Source of the DNA: Sphingomonas gei
GTDB lineage: Bacteria; Pseudomonadota; Alphaproteobacteria; Sphingomonadales; Sphingomonadaceae
NCBI RefSeq assembly: GCF_004792685.1
Contig: NZ_SRXT01000003.1
Location: 558,001 to 622,000, forward strand
DNA length: 64,000 nucleotides
Direction of reading: 5' to 3'
The notes under the pieces were generated by a model. The model searched no databases. It saw only the letters and a list, made by a program, of their open reading frames with translations, and had not been told where the DNA came from. Position numbers and translations under genes: made by a program. This document shows positions 42,216 through 50,414 of the stretch, piece by piece. Within the stretch, counting starts at the first letter, position 1; each line of letters begins with the position of its first letter.

Positions 42216-42260
42216 CGTTATTCAACATGGCACTCGATTCACTATAAGCCAAGCTTTCAT
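42216..42260 (+). promoter_or_regulatory. Promoter/operator region of the second MetE-like operon
   Basis: CGTTATTCA (42216-42224) matches the CGNYATTCG family of motifs. At 42243-42260 TATAAG is followed by CCAAGCTTTCAT, matching 15 of 18 bases of the element at 36323-36340. The ATG of the MetE-like gene lies about 57 bases further on, with GGGGGG as its ribosome site. Confidence 0.45.
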
Positions 42261-42316
42261 ACATGCTGGCTTTGGATAAGATCCGCCGGCGCAGGCGACA
42301 CCCAAGGGGGGATGAT

Positions 42317-43525
42317 ATGAAACGCAGCACCGATCGCATTCTGACGACTCATGTAGGCAGCTTGATCCGGCCGCTCAACGTGCTTGAGGGGATGATGGCC
42401 AAGGTGCTCGGCGAGCCTGTCGACGAAGCCCGGTTCCAGCGCGACGTGACTCAGGGTGTTGCCGATGTCGTCGCCAAACAGGCCGAGATCGGCATCGATA
42501 TCCCCAGCGATGGCGAAATCTCCAAGCCGAGCTTCCACAATTATGTCGTCGAGCGCCTGGGCGGGCTGGAGAAAGTGCCGCCATCGGAGCGTGGTGCCTA
42601 TTACGCTGCGTTGACCGACGAATTTCCCGGCTTCATGAAACAATACAATTCCATGTACAAAACCATGTGGATGCCGCCCGAGCTCGACCAGGAAAAGGTC
42701 AGGAAGGCGGCCAACATCGCGCCTGCCCGCGTCCGCGTCGCGGCGCCGATCACTTATGTCGGCCAGGACGCGCTCCAGACCGACCTCGACAATTACAAGG
42801 CCGCGCTGGCCGGCAAGGAGTTCGTCGAGGCGTTCATGCCTTCGGCCACGCCGGCACGCGACGATGCCGATGCCGGCACGGTGTACAGCAACGAGTCCGA
42901 ATATCTCTATGCGCTCGCCGACGCGATGCATGTCGAATATAAGGCGATCGTCGACGCGGGCTTCGTCGTCCAACTCGATCTCGGCTTGCCGGCGCGCAAC
43001 CAGGTGCTGCCCGGCAACCCCAATCCGACGCCCGAGGATCTGCGCCGCGCCTCCGAGCGACAGGTCGAGGCGTATAACCATGCGCTGCGCGGCATCCCCG
43101 AGGACCGCGTCCGCTATCATATGTGCTGGGGCAGCATGAACACGCCGCACACGACCGACGTGCCGTTGCGCGAAGTCATCGACATCATTCTCAAGATCAA
43201 GGCGCAGGCCTATGTCATTGAGGGTGCGAATCCGCGGCACGAGCACGAGTGGACGGTCTGGAAGGACGTCAAGCTGCCCGAAGGCAAGATCCTGGTTCCC
43301 GGCGTGATCAGCCACCAGACCAACGTCGTCGAGCATCCCGAGCTCGTCTCGCGGCGGATCCAGAATTACGCCAGCGTCGTCGGTCGCGAGAATGTCATCG
43401 CCGGCACCGATTGCGGCTTCTCGCAGGGCTGGAACATGGCGAGGGTCCATCCCGAAGTGCAGTGGGCGAAGCTCGGTGCGCTGGTCGAAGGCGCCGCTCT
43501 GGCGTCGAAGGAACTGTGGAACTGA
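42317..43525 (+). CDS. Cobalamin-independent methionine synthase II-like methyltransferase (MetE C-terminal domain only)
   Basis: A 402-residue paralogue of the protein at 20365. The ATG at 42317 follows GGGGGGATGAT. Zinc ligands His268-x-Cys270 (YHMCWGSM), Glu302 (VIEGAN) and Cys366 (GTDCGFSQ) are kept; N-terminal motif ILTTHVGSLIRP. It lacks the MetE N-terminal half needed for polyglutamyl-folate binding, so the methyl or alkyl donor may differ. It begins an operon with an HSL hydrolase (1-base gap) and a PcaC-like gene. An activity on a methoxylated, thiol-linked or epoxide intermediate is an inference. Confidence 0.85.
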   Translation: MKRSTDRILTTHVGSLIRPLNVLEGMMAKVLGEPVDEARFQRDVTQGVADVVAKQAEIGIDIPSDGEISKPSFHNYVVERLGGLEKVPPSERGAYYAALTDEFPGFMKQYNSMYKTMWMPPELDQEKVRKAANIAPARVRVAAPITYVGQDALQTDLDNYKAALAGKEFVEAFMPSATPARDDADAGTVYSNESEYLYALADAMHVEYKAIVDAGFVVQLDLGLPARNQVLPGNPNPTPEDLRRASERQVEAYNHALRGIPEDRVRYHMCWGSMNTPHTTDVPLREVIDIILKIKAQAYVIEGANPRHEHEWTVWKDVKLPEGKILVPGVISHQTNVVEHPELVSRRIQNYASVVGRENVIAGTDCGFSQGWNMARVHPEVQWAKLGALVEGAALASKELWN

Positions 43526-43526
43526 G

Positions 43527-44459
43527 ATGACTGCCAATCCCAAGCTTGCCGAGGGATTGGCGGAGTATCTCAGCGCGGTTCGCGGCGTGCCGGGCACGCC
43601 GCTGGAAGCCGCGCGCCTGCTCGCCGACCGGAATGCGCATCGTATCGCCTGTCCGCTGCCGGCGGGCATGTCCGTCGTCAACAGCTTCGTGGTGCGGGCA
43701 GGCGACGAGGTTCCGGTCCGCATCTACCGACCGGCGGCCGCGGGGCCGCTGCCGGCGATCGTCTATTATCATGGCGGCGGCTTCACCACCGGGAGTATCG
43801 AGACGTACGATCCCTTTGCGATGGCGCTGGCCGAAGCGAGCGGCGCGGTGGTCGTCAGTGTGCACTATTCCCGCCTGCCCGAAGCGACGCCGCGGGCGAT
43901 GATCGCGCAATGCCATGACGCGCTGCGCTGGATCGCGCGGATGGCCGGTGCGCTCGACATCGACACCGATCGGATCGCAGTGGCGGGTGACAGCGCCGGG
44001 GCATTCATCGCCGTGCAGGTCGCCCTGTTGGCGCGGGACGGCGGCGGCCCGGCGCTCGCCTGCCAATTGCTTTGCTACGGCGTCTTCGACCTCGACGAGG
44101 CGCGGGCCAGCTATGCCAGCGCGCGTGATCCGGTGCTGACGCTGCCTTTGATCAAGGCAGTGATCGCGGCCTATCGCGCGGCCGATGCGCGCGATCCCGC
44201 GCCATTCGACGTGCCGCTGCGCAGCGACCTTTCCGGCCTTCCCCCCGCGATCCTGCTCGAAGCCGAGCATGACGCGGTGGTCGAGGAAGGCCGCGAATAT
44301 GCCGAACGGTTGCAGGCGGCCGGCGTGGCGACCTGCCTGCGCATCGCTCCCGATATGTGCCACGGCTTCCTGCGCGCGGTCCGCTTTTCCGCGCCGGCGC
44401 GCGCCGAGATGCGCTGGCTCGGCGACCAATTTCGAACGCTCGTCCAATCAAGGAAGTAA
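43527..44459 (+). CDS. Alpha/beta-hydrolase, HSL family
   Basis: A 310-residue esterase-type hydrolase, ATG one base after the MetE-like stop. It shows YHGGGFTTGS (oxyanion hole), GDSAGA (Ser), LEAEHDAVV (Asp) and MCHGFLRAV (His), a full triad. Close paralogue of the protein at 27739-28707, also followed directly by a PcaC-like gene. Cytoplasmic (no signal). Probably cleaves an ester or lactone arising in this pathway; substrate unknown. Confidence 0.87.
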   Translation: MTANPKLAEGLAEYLSAVRGVPGTPLEAARLLADRNAHRIACPLPAGMSVVNSFVVRAGDEVPVRIYRPAAAGPLPAIVYYHGGGFTTGSIETYDPFAMALAEASGAVVVSVHYSRLPEATPRAMIAQCHDALRWIARMAGALDIDTDRIAVAGDSAGAFIAVQVALLARDGGGPALACQLLCYGVFDLDEARASYASARDPVLTLPLIKAVIAAYRAADARDPAPFDVPLRSDLSGLPPAILLEAEHDAVVEEGREYAERLQAAGVATCLRIAPDMCHGFLRAVRFSAPARAEMRWLGDQFRTLVQSRK

Positions 44460-44460
44460 C

Positions 44461-44850
44461 ATGGTTCTCAAGACCGAAGACCCCGCATTCCAGGCCGGCC
44501 GCGAACTGCGCAGGCAGATGTTCGGCGAAGCCAGCATCGAGCGGCTCGACGCTGCCGACGACTTCAACGAGCCGCTCGAGAATTACGTCACGTCCGCCGT
44601 TTTCGGCGAGACCTGGACGCGGCCGGGGCTGACCCTGCGCGAACGCTGCCTGATCACCGTCGCGATCAGCGCCGCGCTGAACCGCCAGATTCCCCTGAAG
44701 CGCATGGTCAAATGCGCGATCACCAACGGCGCGACCAAGGAGGATATCCGCGAGACCCTCCTCCAGACGACGATGTATATCGGCGTGGCGGGCGGCGTGG
44801 AGAGCTGGGGGCTCGCCGCCGAGGCGCTGAAGGAAATCGACGCTTATTGA
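44461..44850 (+). CDS. Carboxymuconolactone decarboxylase (CMD/PcaC-like) family protein
   Basis: A 129-residue protein; ATG at 44461 with AAGGAAG upstream. Shares DDFNEPLENYVTSAVFGETW and RPGLTLRERCLITVAIS with the paralogue at 28704, and NGATKEDIRETLLQTTMYIGVA near the end. No CxxC. Part of the repeated HSL-CMD module. Its 3' end overlaps the convergent GlcG-like gene by 7 bases. Confidence 0.85.
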   Translation: MVLKTEDPAFQAGRELRRQMFGEASIERLDAADDFNEPLENYVTSAVFGETWTRPGLTLRERCLITVAISAALNRQIPLKRMVKCAITNGATKEDIRETLLQTTMYIGVAGGVESWGLAAEALKEIDAY

Positions 44851-45329
44851 GCGGGAGCGGCGGCGGGGATGGGCTTCGCCGCCTTGAGCCCCGCCGCTTC
44901 GATGCCGGCGGTGCCGCAGGCGGCATCGTCCGCCGGCTTGCCGCCCGAAGTGCCGACTCCGCCGAGCAGCACGCCATCGGCCGAATAGATCGGCACGCCG
45001 CCGGTGATAGTCGCTACGCTGGGCATGTTGGCGGGCGGATTGAGCGTCGCCGTGTCGGCAGTGGCGCGGCCGAATTTCGCGGCCGACATCGCCTTCCACA
45101 TCGCGATCTCGCCGACACCGGCGGAGACGCCGTCCATATGGGCGAGGGTCATCGGCATGCCGTGATTCTCGAGCACCACGATCGCGACATTGATGTTGTG
45201 CGCGCGCGCCCATGCGACGCAGGTGTCGCGGATCTTTGCGGCGCTCGCATAATCGAGCACCGGCCGCGCGGTCTGCGCCGAGGCGGGCACCCCCAGGAGC
45301 AGAGCGGAGGCAATGGCGAAACGGTGCAT
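44844..45329 (-). CDS. GlcG/HbpS-family secreted protein
   Basis: A 161-residue protein with signal peptide MHRFAIASALLLGVPASAQ, ATG at 45329 after GGAGAATATGC. Mature part is a single GlcG/HbpS (DUF336) domain: NVAIVVLENHGMPMTLAHMDG, the central AMSAAKFGRATAD, and GGVPIYSADGVLLGGVGTSGG. Family members bind haem or cobalamin-like ligands or occur fused or linked to diol/propanediol and aromatic enzymes; function is often unclear. It is secreted and encoded just downstream of a small cytochrome c and an MFS gene on the same strand, hinting at a periplasmic redox role. Confidence 0.83.
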   Translation of the reverse strand: MHRFAIASALLLGVPASAQTARPVLDYASAAKIRDTCVAWARAHNINVAIVVLENHGMPMTLAHMDGVSAGVGEIAMWKAMSAAKFGRATADTATLNPPANMPSVATITGGVPIYSADGVLLGGVGTSGGKPADDAACGTAGIEAAGLKAAKPIPAAAPAQ

Positions 45330-45365
45330 GCATATTCTCCTCGGCGGCGACAGGTGGCTGCGTGT

Positions 45366-45779
45366 CTATTTCAGTTTCTCGAGAAAGCCGATGATCTCGT
45401 TGCGCTTGGCCGGGTCCGGGATGCCGGGGACCGTCATCCGGGTGCCCGGCACGACTGCCCTGGGATCGGCCAGATAGGCGTCGAGCTTCGCGCGTTCCCA
45501 GCGGATCTTCGAGCCCTTCATCGCGGGCGAATAGGCGTAGCCGGGCTTGGCCGCGGCTGGCGCGCCGAATATTCCGAACAGATTGGGGCCGACGCCGTTT
45601 GTGCCGCCCCGGGTCACGCTGTGGCATGCCTTGCAAGTCGCGAACGCCGGCCGAGGCGGTGCGACCTGGACCGTCGCCATGGCCACGACGCCGCCCTTCG
45701 CGCCGGGTCCGGCGGTCACGGCCAGCAGCGTCGCGGCGCCGATCATGGTGGTGGCGAGACAGGATTGCGTTCTGATCAC
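45366..45779 (-). CDS. Small secreted class I cytochrome c
   Basis: A 137-residue protein. The GTG at 45779 is chosen because AAGGAAG lies six bases upstream; an ATG at 45794 adds five residues. Signal peptide, then a single haem site CKACH, GVGPNLFGIFG (typical of cytochrome c2-like domains) and the distal Met in GTRMTVPG. It would carry electrons in the periplasm, perhaps from a periplasmic dehydrogenase to the respiratory chain. It lies between the MFS (45 bases upstream) and GlcG-like genes, so the three may be co-transcribed. Its redox partner is unknown. Confidence 0.88.
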   Translation of the reverse strand: MIRTQSCLATTMIGAATLLAVTAGPGAKGGVVAMATVQVAPPRPAFATCKACHSVTRGGTNGVGPNLFGIFGAPAAAKPGYAYSPAMKGSKIRWERAKLDAYLADPRAVVPGTRMTVPGIPDPAKRNEIIGFLEKLK

Positions 45780-45823
45780 GCTGGCTTCCTTCATGCTTTG
45801 TTGGTGCCGCGCGGCGTTTGGCG

Positions 45824-47164
45824 TCAATGCGCCGTCGCGGCCTGACCCAGACTTGAATTCGGCCCGGCCCGCATCCGCGCGAGCACGGCCGCGATCGCGG
45901 GGATGATCATCAGCCCGCCGAACAGCAGCATCACCCAGAAGCGGCCCGCTCCCGCGCCGATCACGTAGCCGCCGAGCAGCGGCCCGATGATCCCGCCGAC
46001 GCGCGAGAAGCCCATCATGATGCCCAGCCCGGCGTTGCGGGTGGTCACGTCGTGATAGTTGAGCGTCACCAGGACCAGCGCGGTATAGGAGCCGACGTTG
46101 AAGAAGCCGCACAAAGTCGATGCGGCGATCAAGGCCCAGGTCATGCCGTCCGGCACCGCGCCGAGCAGCGTGAACGCTCCTCCCATTGCCAGCAGGAAGA
46201 TCACTGCGATCCGCACCTCGCCGACCCGGCGCGCGAGGCCACCGACGATCAGATGGGCGACGATTCCGGCGCCATAGGTGGTCATCCCCGCGATGCCGTT
46301 CCACGTCATGTTGAGCCCGCCGATCGCGAGGATCTGCGGCCGCCAGCCCGCCATGAAGCCGCCGGCGATGGTGAACGCAAAACCCGCCAGGCACAGCAGG
46401 CCGGTGCCGACCCACATCGCGCGCGGAATGATCGAGGCACCGGGCTTCTTGCTGTCGGTGACGGGCGCGTCGGGCAGGGCGTCGAGTGCCGGCTTGCCCA
46501 GCCGCGCCATCAGGCGGTTGAGCCGCTCGAGCGCGCCCGGCTTGCGCTGTCTGCCCAGGAAAGCGGGCGATTCGGCGAGCAGGAATAGCGCCAGCACGAA
46601 GCTGAGCAGGTTTAGCGTTGCCGCCGCCATGAAGATCGCGCGCCAGCCAAACGGCTCGATCAGCACCGCGGCGAGCGCGCCGCACAGCATCCCGCCGGCC
46701 GAATAGCCGGTATGGAGAATGCCGATGAAGACATTCGATCGCGCCGCGTTGCTGAATTCGGAGACCGTGACATTGAGGCACACCACCAGCGCCCCGAGGC
46801 ACATGCCGGTCACCAGGCGCAATCCCATCAGTGCACCGATCGAGCCGACCATCGCCGTGGCGAACAGCAATCCGATCAGAAGCCCGAGCAGCCACAGGGT
46901 GAGCACCCGGCGGCCGATGCGATCGGCGAAGGGCGAAATGAAGATCGAGCCGATGGCGATGCCGATCGGCGTCGCGGTCGAGGCCCAGCCGAACATCTGG
47001 GTCGAGATGCCCCATTCCTTGATGATCGACGGCGCGGCATAGGAAAGCGTGACGACGTCGAGCCCGTCGGCGGCATAGGTCAGCACGCAGATCGCGACGA
47101 TCGCATATTGGTACCAGCCCATCGGCGACTGCTTGATGAGATCGTTGGGGGTGGACGGGTTCAT
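45824..47164 (-). CDS. MFS transporter, aromatic acid:H+ symporter (AAHS) type
   Basis: A 446-residue carrier from the ATG at 47164 (GAGGGA upstream). It begins with a short cytoplasmic lead and has TYAADGLDVVTLSYAAPSI in segment 1 and SPFADRIGRRVLTLW in the first loop, both AAHS signs. Internal SEFSNAARSNVFIGILHTGYSAGGMLCG is shared with the carrier at 50415, so these two form a pair distinct from those at 17789 and 34849. Probably imports an aromatic acid. It sits downstream of a TonB receptor on the same strand (147-base gap). Confidence 0.9.
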   Translation of the reverse strand: MNPSTPNDLIKQSPMGWYQYAIVAICVLTYAADGLDVVTLSYAAPSIIKEWGISTQMFGWASTATPIGIAIGSIFISPFADRIGRRVLTLWLLGLLIGLLFATAMVGSIGALMGLRLVTGMCLGALVVCLNVTVSEFSNAARSNVFIGILHTGYSAGGMLCGALAAVLIEPFGWRAIFMAAATLNLLSFVLALFLLAESPAFLGRQRKPGALERLNRLMARLGKPALDALPDAPVTDSKKPGASIIPRAMWVGTGLLCLAGFAFTIAGGFMAGWRPQILAIGGLNMTWNGIAGMTTYGAGIVAHLIVGGLARRVGEVRIAVIFLLAMGGAFTLLGAVPDGMTWALIAASTLCGFFNVGSYTALVLVTLNYHDVTTRNAGLGIMMGFSRVGGIIGPLLGGYVIGAGAGRFWVMLLFGGLMIIPAIAAVLARMRAGPNSSLGQAATAH

Positions 47165-47311
47165 GCGCACGGTCCCTCGCCTGCGAGACGGCGTTGCTGG
47201 TCGGCGATCGGCTGTTTCCGCATGCACACTCCCGATGATGCCAATCAAATTCTCGACGGATCCCGGCGTGGTTGCGGCGCCGGGATCCGCCATTTTCAAT
47301 GTGCGTACAGA

Positions 47312-50161
47312 CTAGAAACGCAGCCTGACGCCGGCGACGTAATAGCGGCCGATCTTGTCGTACATCTGGGAGTTCGACACGGTCGGAACGAAAATGGCGT
47401 TGGGGATGACCGGGGGCTCGTTGTTCAGCAGATTGTCGATCTTGCCGTACAACTCGATATGGTCGCTGATCTTGTACGAGGCCGACAGGTCGAGATAGCC
47501 ACGCCCCTTCACTCGGTTCTGGTCTGCCGGAAGATCGACGTCATCGACATAGATCGTGCGGAACTTGCCCCCGCCGATATAGCGCACATAGGCACCCAGG
47601 CGGAGCGGGCCGCCGGCATAAGTGAGATCGAAATTCGCCTTCCAGCGCGGCTGGCCGCCCGGATCGGTGGCGATGTCGCCGAGCAGCACCGTCGTCACGT
47701 TCGACGCGGTCAGCTGCAGCTTGTCGACATAGTTGACGAGCAGGCGGCTGCCGATCGTGCCGGCAGTGCCGAACCATTGGACCGGCCGACGGTAGGACAG
47801 TTCGAAATCGACGCCCGCCGCCTCGATCGTCTGCGCGTTGATCAGCGTGGCCTGGATCGACGTTATCTGGTTCGCGGCATTCTGGGTGATCAGGTCGCAG
47901 AAAGAAGTGATATTCTCCCTGAAGCAATTGTTCACGATCGTCTGCGGGGCGATGGCCGTGATCGCGTTGTTGATCTTGATCGAATAATAATCGATCGACG
48001 CGTTCAGCCCCGGAATGAAGCTCGGCTGGAATACCACGCCGACCGCCTTGGTATCGGCCTTTTCCGGATTGAGCGCGCGGTTGCCGCCGGTGAGCTGCAG
48101 CGTGTTCGCGGTCACGTTGGTGCGCGGATCGTTGATCGCGTTGATCACCTGATTTTGGCCGGCGAACAATTCGTTGATGTTCGCAGCGCGAATGTCGCGT
48201 GAGATCGTGCCGCGGAAGCGGACGTCCGAGACCGGCGAATAGTTTAGGCCGACCTTCCAAGTCGTCACGCCGCCACTCGAGCTGTAATCGGCGTAACGGA
48301 CCGCGCCGTTGAGATCGAGATTCTTGGCGAACGCCATGTCCGTGGCGAGCGGCACCGCGGCTTCGGCATAGCCCTCCCAGACGGTCAGCTTGCCGGCGAA
48401 CGGCTGCTGGTTGATCGAGCGCCAGCCGGAAATCCGCGAGACATCGTCCGAGACGCTGTCGATGGTTTCGTGACGATATTCGCCACCGAATGCGAGTTTG
48501 ACCTCGCCGGCCCAGGTCCGGAAGGGGGAACCGTTGATGTTGGCGCCGATCGTGCCCTGGTTCATCCTGGCGTCGTAGAACGACGTCCCGCGATACCAGG
48601 CAAGCGCCGCGGGGCTGATCGACCCTGCGCCGAAGACGTTGATCGGGACGCAGGCCGGATTGTCATCGGCTGCACTGGCGTTCGCGTTGATGCGGCACAC
48701 CGGCTGCCCGGTCACCGGGCTGATCACCGAGTCCACCCCCTGGAACCAGCGCGACTGGATCCGGTTGTTCTGGCTTTCCTGGCGGAAAGTGTTTTCGGAA
48801 CGCTGCAGGTAGAGGTCCCATTTCCAACCACCGCCGAAATCGCCTTCGGCGCCGGCGGCATAGCGCAACGCGCGGGCCTTGCTATTGTTGAGCGACGGCC
48901 CGTCCTCGAGGTTCACGCGACCAAAGCCGAAGGTGTTGATGTTGTTGTTCAGCATCGTCTGGCGCACCGAGGACGGCAGGAAGGCGTTGTCGCGCTGAAT
49001 TGTCAGCGTGCCGTTGTCGTAGTTCGGAGCCAGATCGGAATCGACTTGCACGCGCGACCAAAGGACTTCGCTCCAGATGCTCACGTTTTCGGTGACGTCG
49101 AAGCTGACCCGGCCAAAGCCTGAATAACGCGTGATCCGCGGAAGGATATTGCCGTCGCCGATGATCGAGACGCCGCCGCCACCGAGCATGAAAGTGGAGT
49201 TGGCCGGGGTGCCGTAGACGAACGGCGTCGGCGTGCCGTTTTTGCCGAACTGAATGCCATAGAGCGGACTGGTCGACGGCACGACCGTGAGACCGCCGAA
49301 CGTCATCCGCGAATAGAGCGCGTTGGTCGCGAGATAGTTCTTCGTCTGTCCATTGGTCGCGGTGTAATTCGGATTGTTGAACAGCACGGGGTTGCCGCGG
49401 CCCCATGGGCGGGTGTCCACATTCGTCTGGCCGGTGTTGCGATACAAGTCGCCAGCGACGGTGATGTTGAGGCGACCGTCCAGGAACGAATGTCCCGCCG
49501 CGCCCGAAAGCACCGGGCGATTGAAATCGCCATAGTCGGAAACGCCGTAAGAGGCGTCGACCTTCAACCCCTCGAGTTTCTTCTGGATCGAGAAATTGAC
49601 GACCCCGGTGACTGCGTCCGAGCCATAGGCGGCCGAAGCGCCGCCGGTCACAACCTCGACGCCGCTGATCAGCGAAAGCGGGAAGATATTGGTGTCGATG
49701 CCGCCGAACGGGCTGGTCGCGGCGAGGCGGCGTCCGTCGAGCAGCAGCAAGGTGCGGGCGCCGCCGAGCGCGCGCAAATCCGCGACGTTCTGGCCGACCG
49801 GTTCGCTCGACTTGCCGACGTTCTGGTTGATGCGCAGCTGCGGGATATCATAGGCCAGTTCGGCAACGCTCGCCAGCGCGCGATCCTCGATTTGCGCCAC
49901 GCCGATCGTGGTCACCGGAGTCGGCGCGGTGAAGCCCGACCCCAGACGCGAACCGGTGACGATGATTTCCTTCTCCTCGCTTGGACTCGCCACCTCCGGC
50001 TTACTCTGGGCGGTGTCGGCACCATCGGGATCGCCGGCGGCGGCCTGGGCAAAAGCGGGCGCGGCCGTCACCGACAGCATCAGCGCGATTGCCGCGAGGC
50101 TCGGATCCGTGAAACGCAGTGACAGGGGCGCACGGCCCGGAACCGAAGATGACTTTCGCAT
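47312..50161 (-). CDS. TonB-dependent outer-membrane receptor
   Basis: A 949-residue receptor; the ATG at 50161 has GGGGAGGAAG upstream. Signal peptide (cleavage after APAFAQ), TonB-box-like EIIVTGSR, plug motifs VADLRALGGARTLLLLDG and VEVVTGGASAAYGSDAVTG, barrel ending GVRLRF. Its plug matches the receptor at 13153-16044. It may import conjugated or oligomeric phenolics through the outer membrane, while the adjacent AAHS carriers act at the inner membrane. Divergent from the carrier at 50415. Confidence 0.93.
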   Translation of the reverse strand: MRKSSSVPGRAPLSLRFTDPSLAAIALMLSVTAAPAFAQAAAGDPDGADTAQSKPEVASPSEEKEIIVTGSRLGSGFTAPTPVTTIGVAQIEDRALASVAELAYDIPQLRINQNVGKSSEPVGQNVADLRALGGARTLLLLDGRRLAATSPFGGIDTNIFPLSLISGVEVVTGGASAAYGSDAVTGVVNFSIQKKLEGLKVDASYGVSDYGDFNRPVLSGAAGHSFLDGRLNITVAGDLYRNTGQTNVDTRPWGRGNPVLFNNPNYTATNGQTKNYLATNALYSRMTFGGLTVVPSTSPLYGIQFGKNGTPTPFVYGTPANSTFMLGGGGVSIIGDGNILPRITRYSGFGRVSFDVTENVSIWSEVLWSRVQVDSDLAPNYDNGTLTIQRDNAFLPSSVRQTMLNNNINTFGFGRVNLEDGPSLNNSKARALRYAAGAEGDFGGGWKWDLYLQRSENTFRQESQNNRIQSRWFQGVDSVISPVTGQPVCRINANASAADDNPACVPINVFGAGSISPAALAWYRGTSFYDARMNQGTIGANINGSPFRTWAGEVKLAFGGEYRHETIDSVSDDVSRISGWRSINQQPFAGKLTVWEGYAEAAVPLATDMAFAKNLDLNGAVRYADYSSSGGVTTWKVGLNYSPVSDVRFRGTISRDIRAANINELFAGQNQVINAINDPRTNVTANTLQLTGGNRALNPEKADTKAVGVVFQPSFIPGLNASIDYYSIKINNAITAIAPQTIVNNCFRENITSFCDLITQNAANQITSIQATLINAQTIEAAGVDFELSYRRPVQWFGTAGTIGSRLLVNYVDKLQLTASNVTTVLLGDIATDPGGQPRWKANFDLTYAGGPLRLGAYVRYIGGGKFRTIYVDDVDLPADQNRVKGRGYLDLSASYKISDHIELYGKIDNLLNNEPPVIPNAIFVPTVSNSQMYDKIGRYYVAGVRLRF

Positions 50162-50276
50162 TGCTTCCTCCCCTGATCGATGCGGCTTTTCACCGTTCAT
50201 CGAGTTGCCGCCGGTGCCGCTGCACCAGCCCGGCTACGCTCGCGTATTCGCAGTCGTAACCGATATTCTAAAATGA

Positions 50277-50356
50277 CGAATGAGAGTCGCTTATGACATA
50301 TCTAAGCTGGCCAACAAGTGGAAAATCGGTTAGTGACAAACGGCATTCGATATAAG
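50277..50356. promoter_or_regulatory. TonB receptor/MFS divergent control region with paired motifs
   Basis: The 253-base gap contains CGAATGAGA (50277-50285, the reverse of TCTCATTCG) and CGGCATTCG (50341-50349) in opposite orientation, the latter touching TATAAG (50351-50356), a likely -10 for the MFS gene. GTGACA at 50333-50338 could be part of a -35. The arrangement is like that at 62990-63020. Confidence 0.4.
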
Positions 50357-50414
50357 CGTCGCAAAAGTGGACGGTCGTTGTGGCCCGAGAAGGGTCGAAA
50401 AGGGAGAGAGCGGG

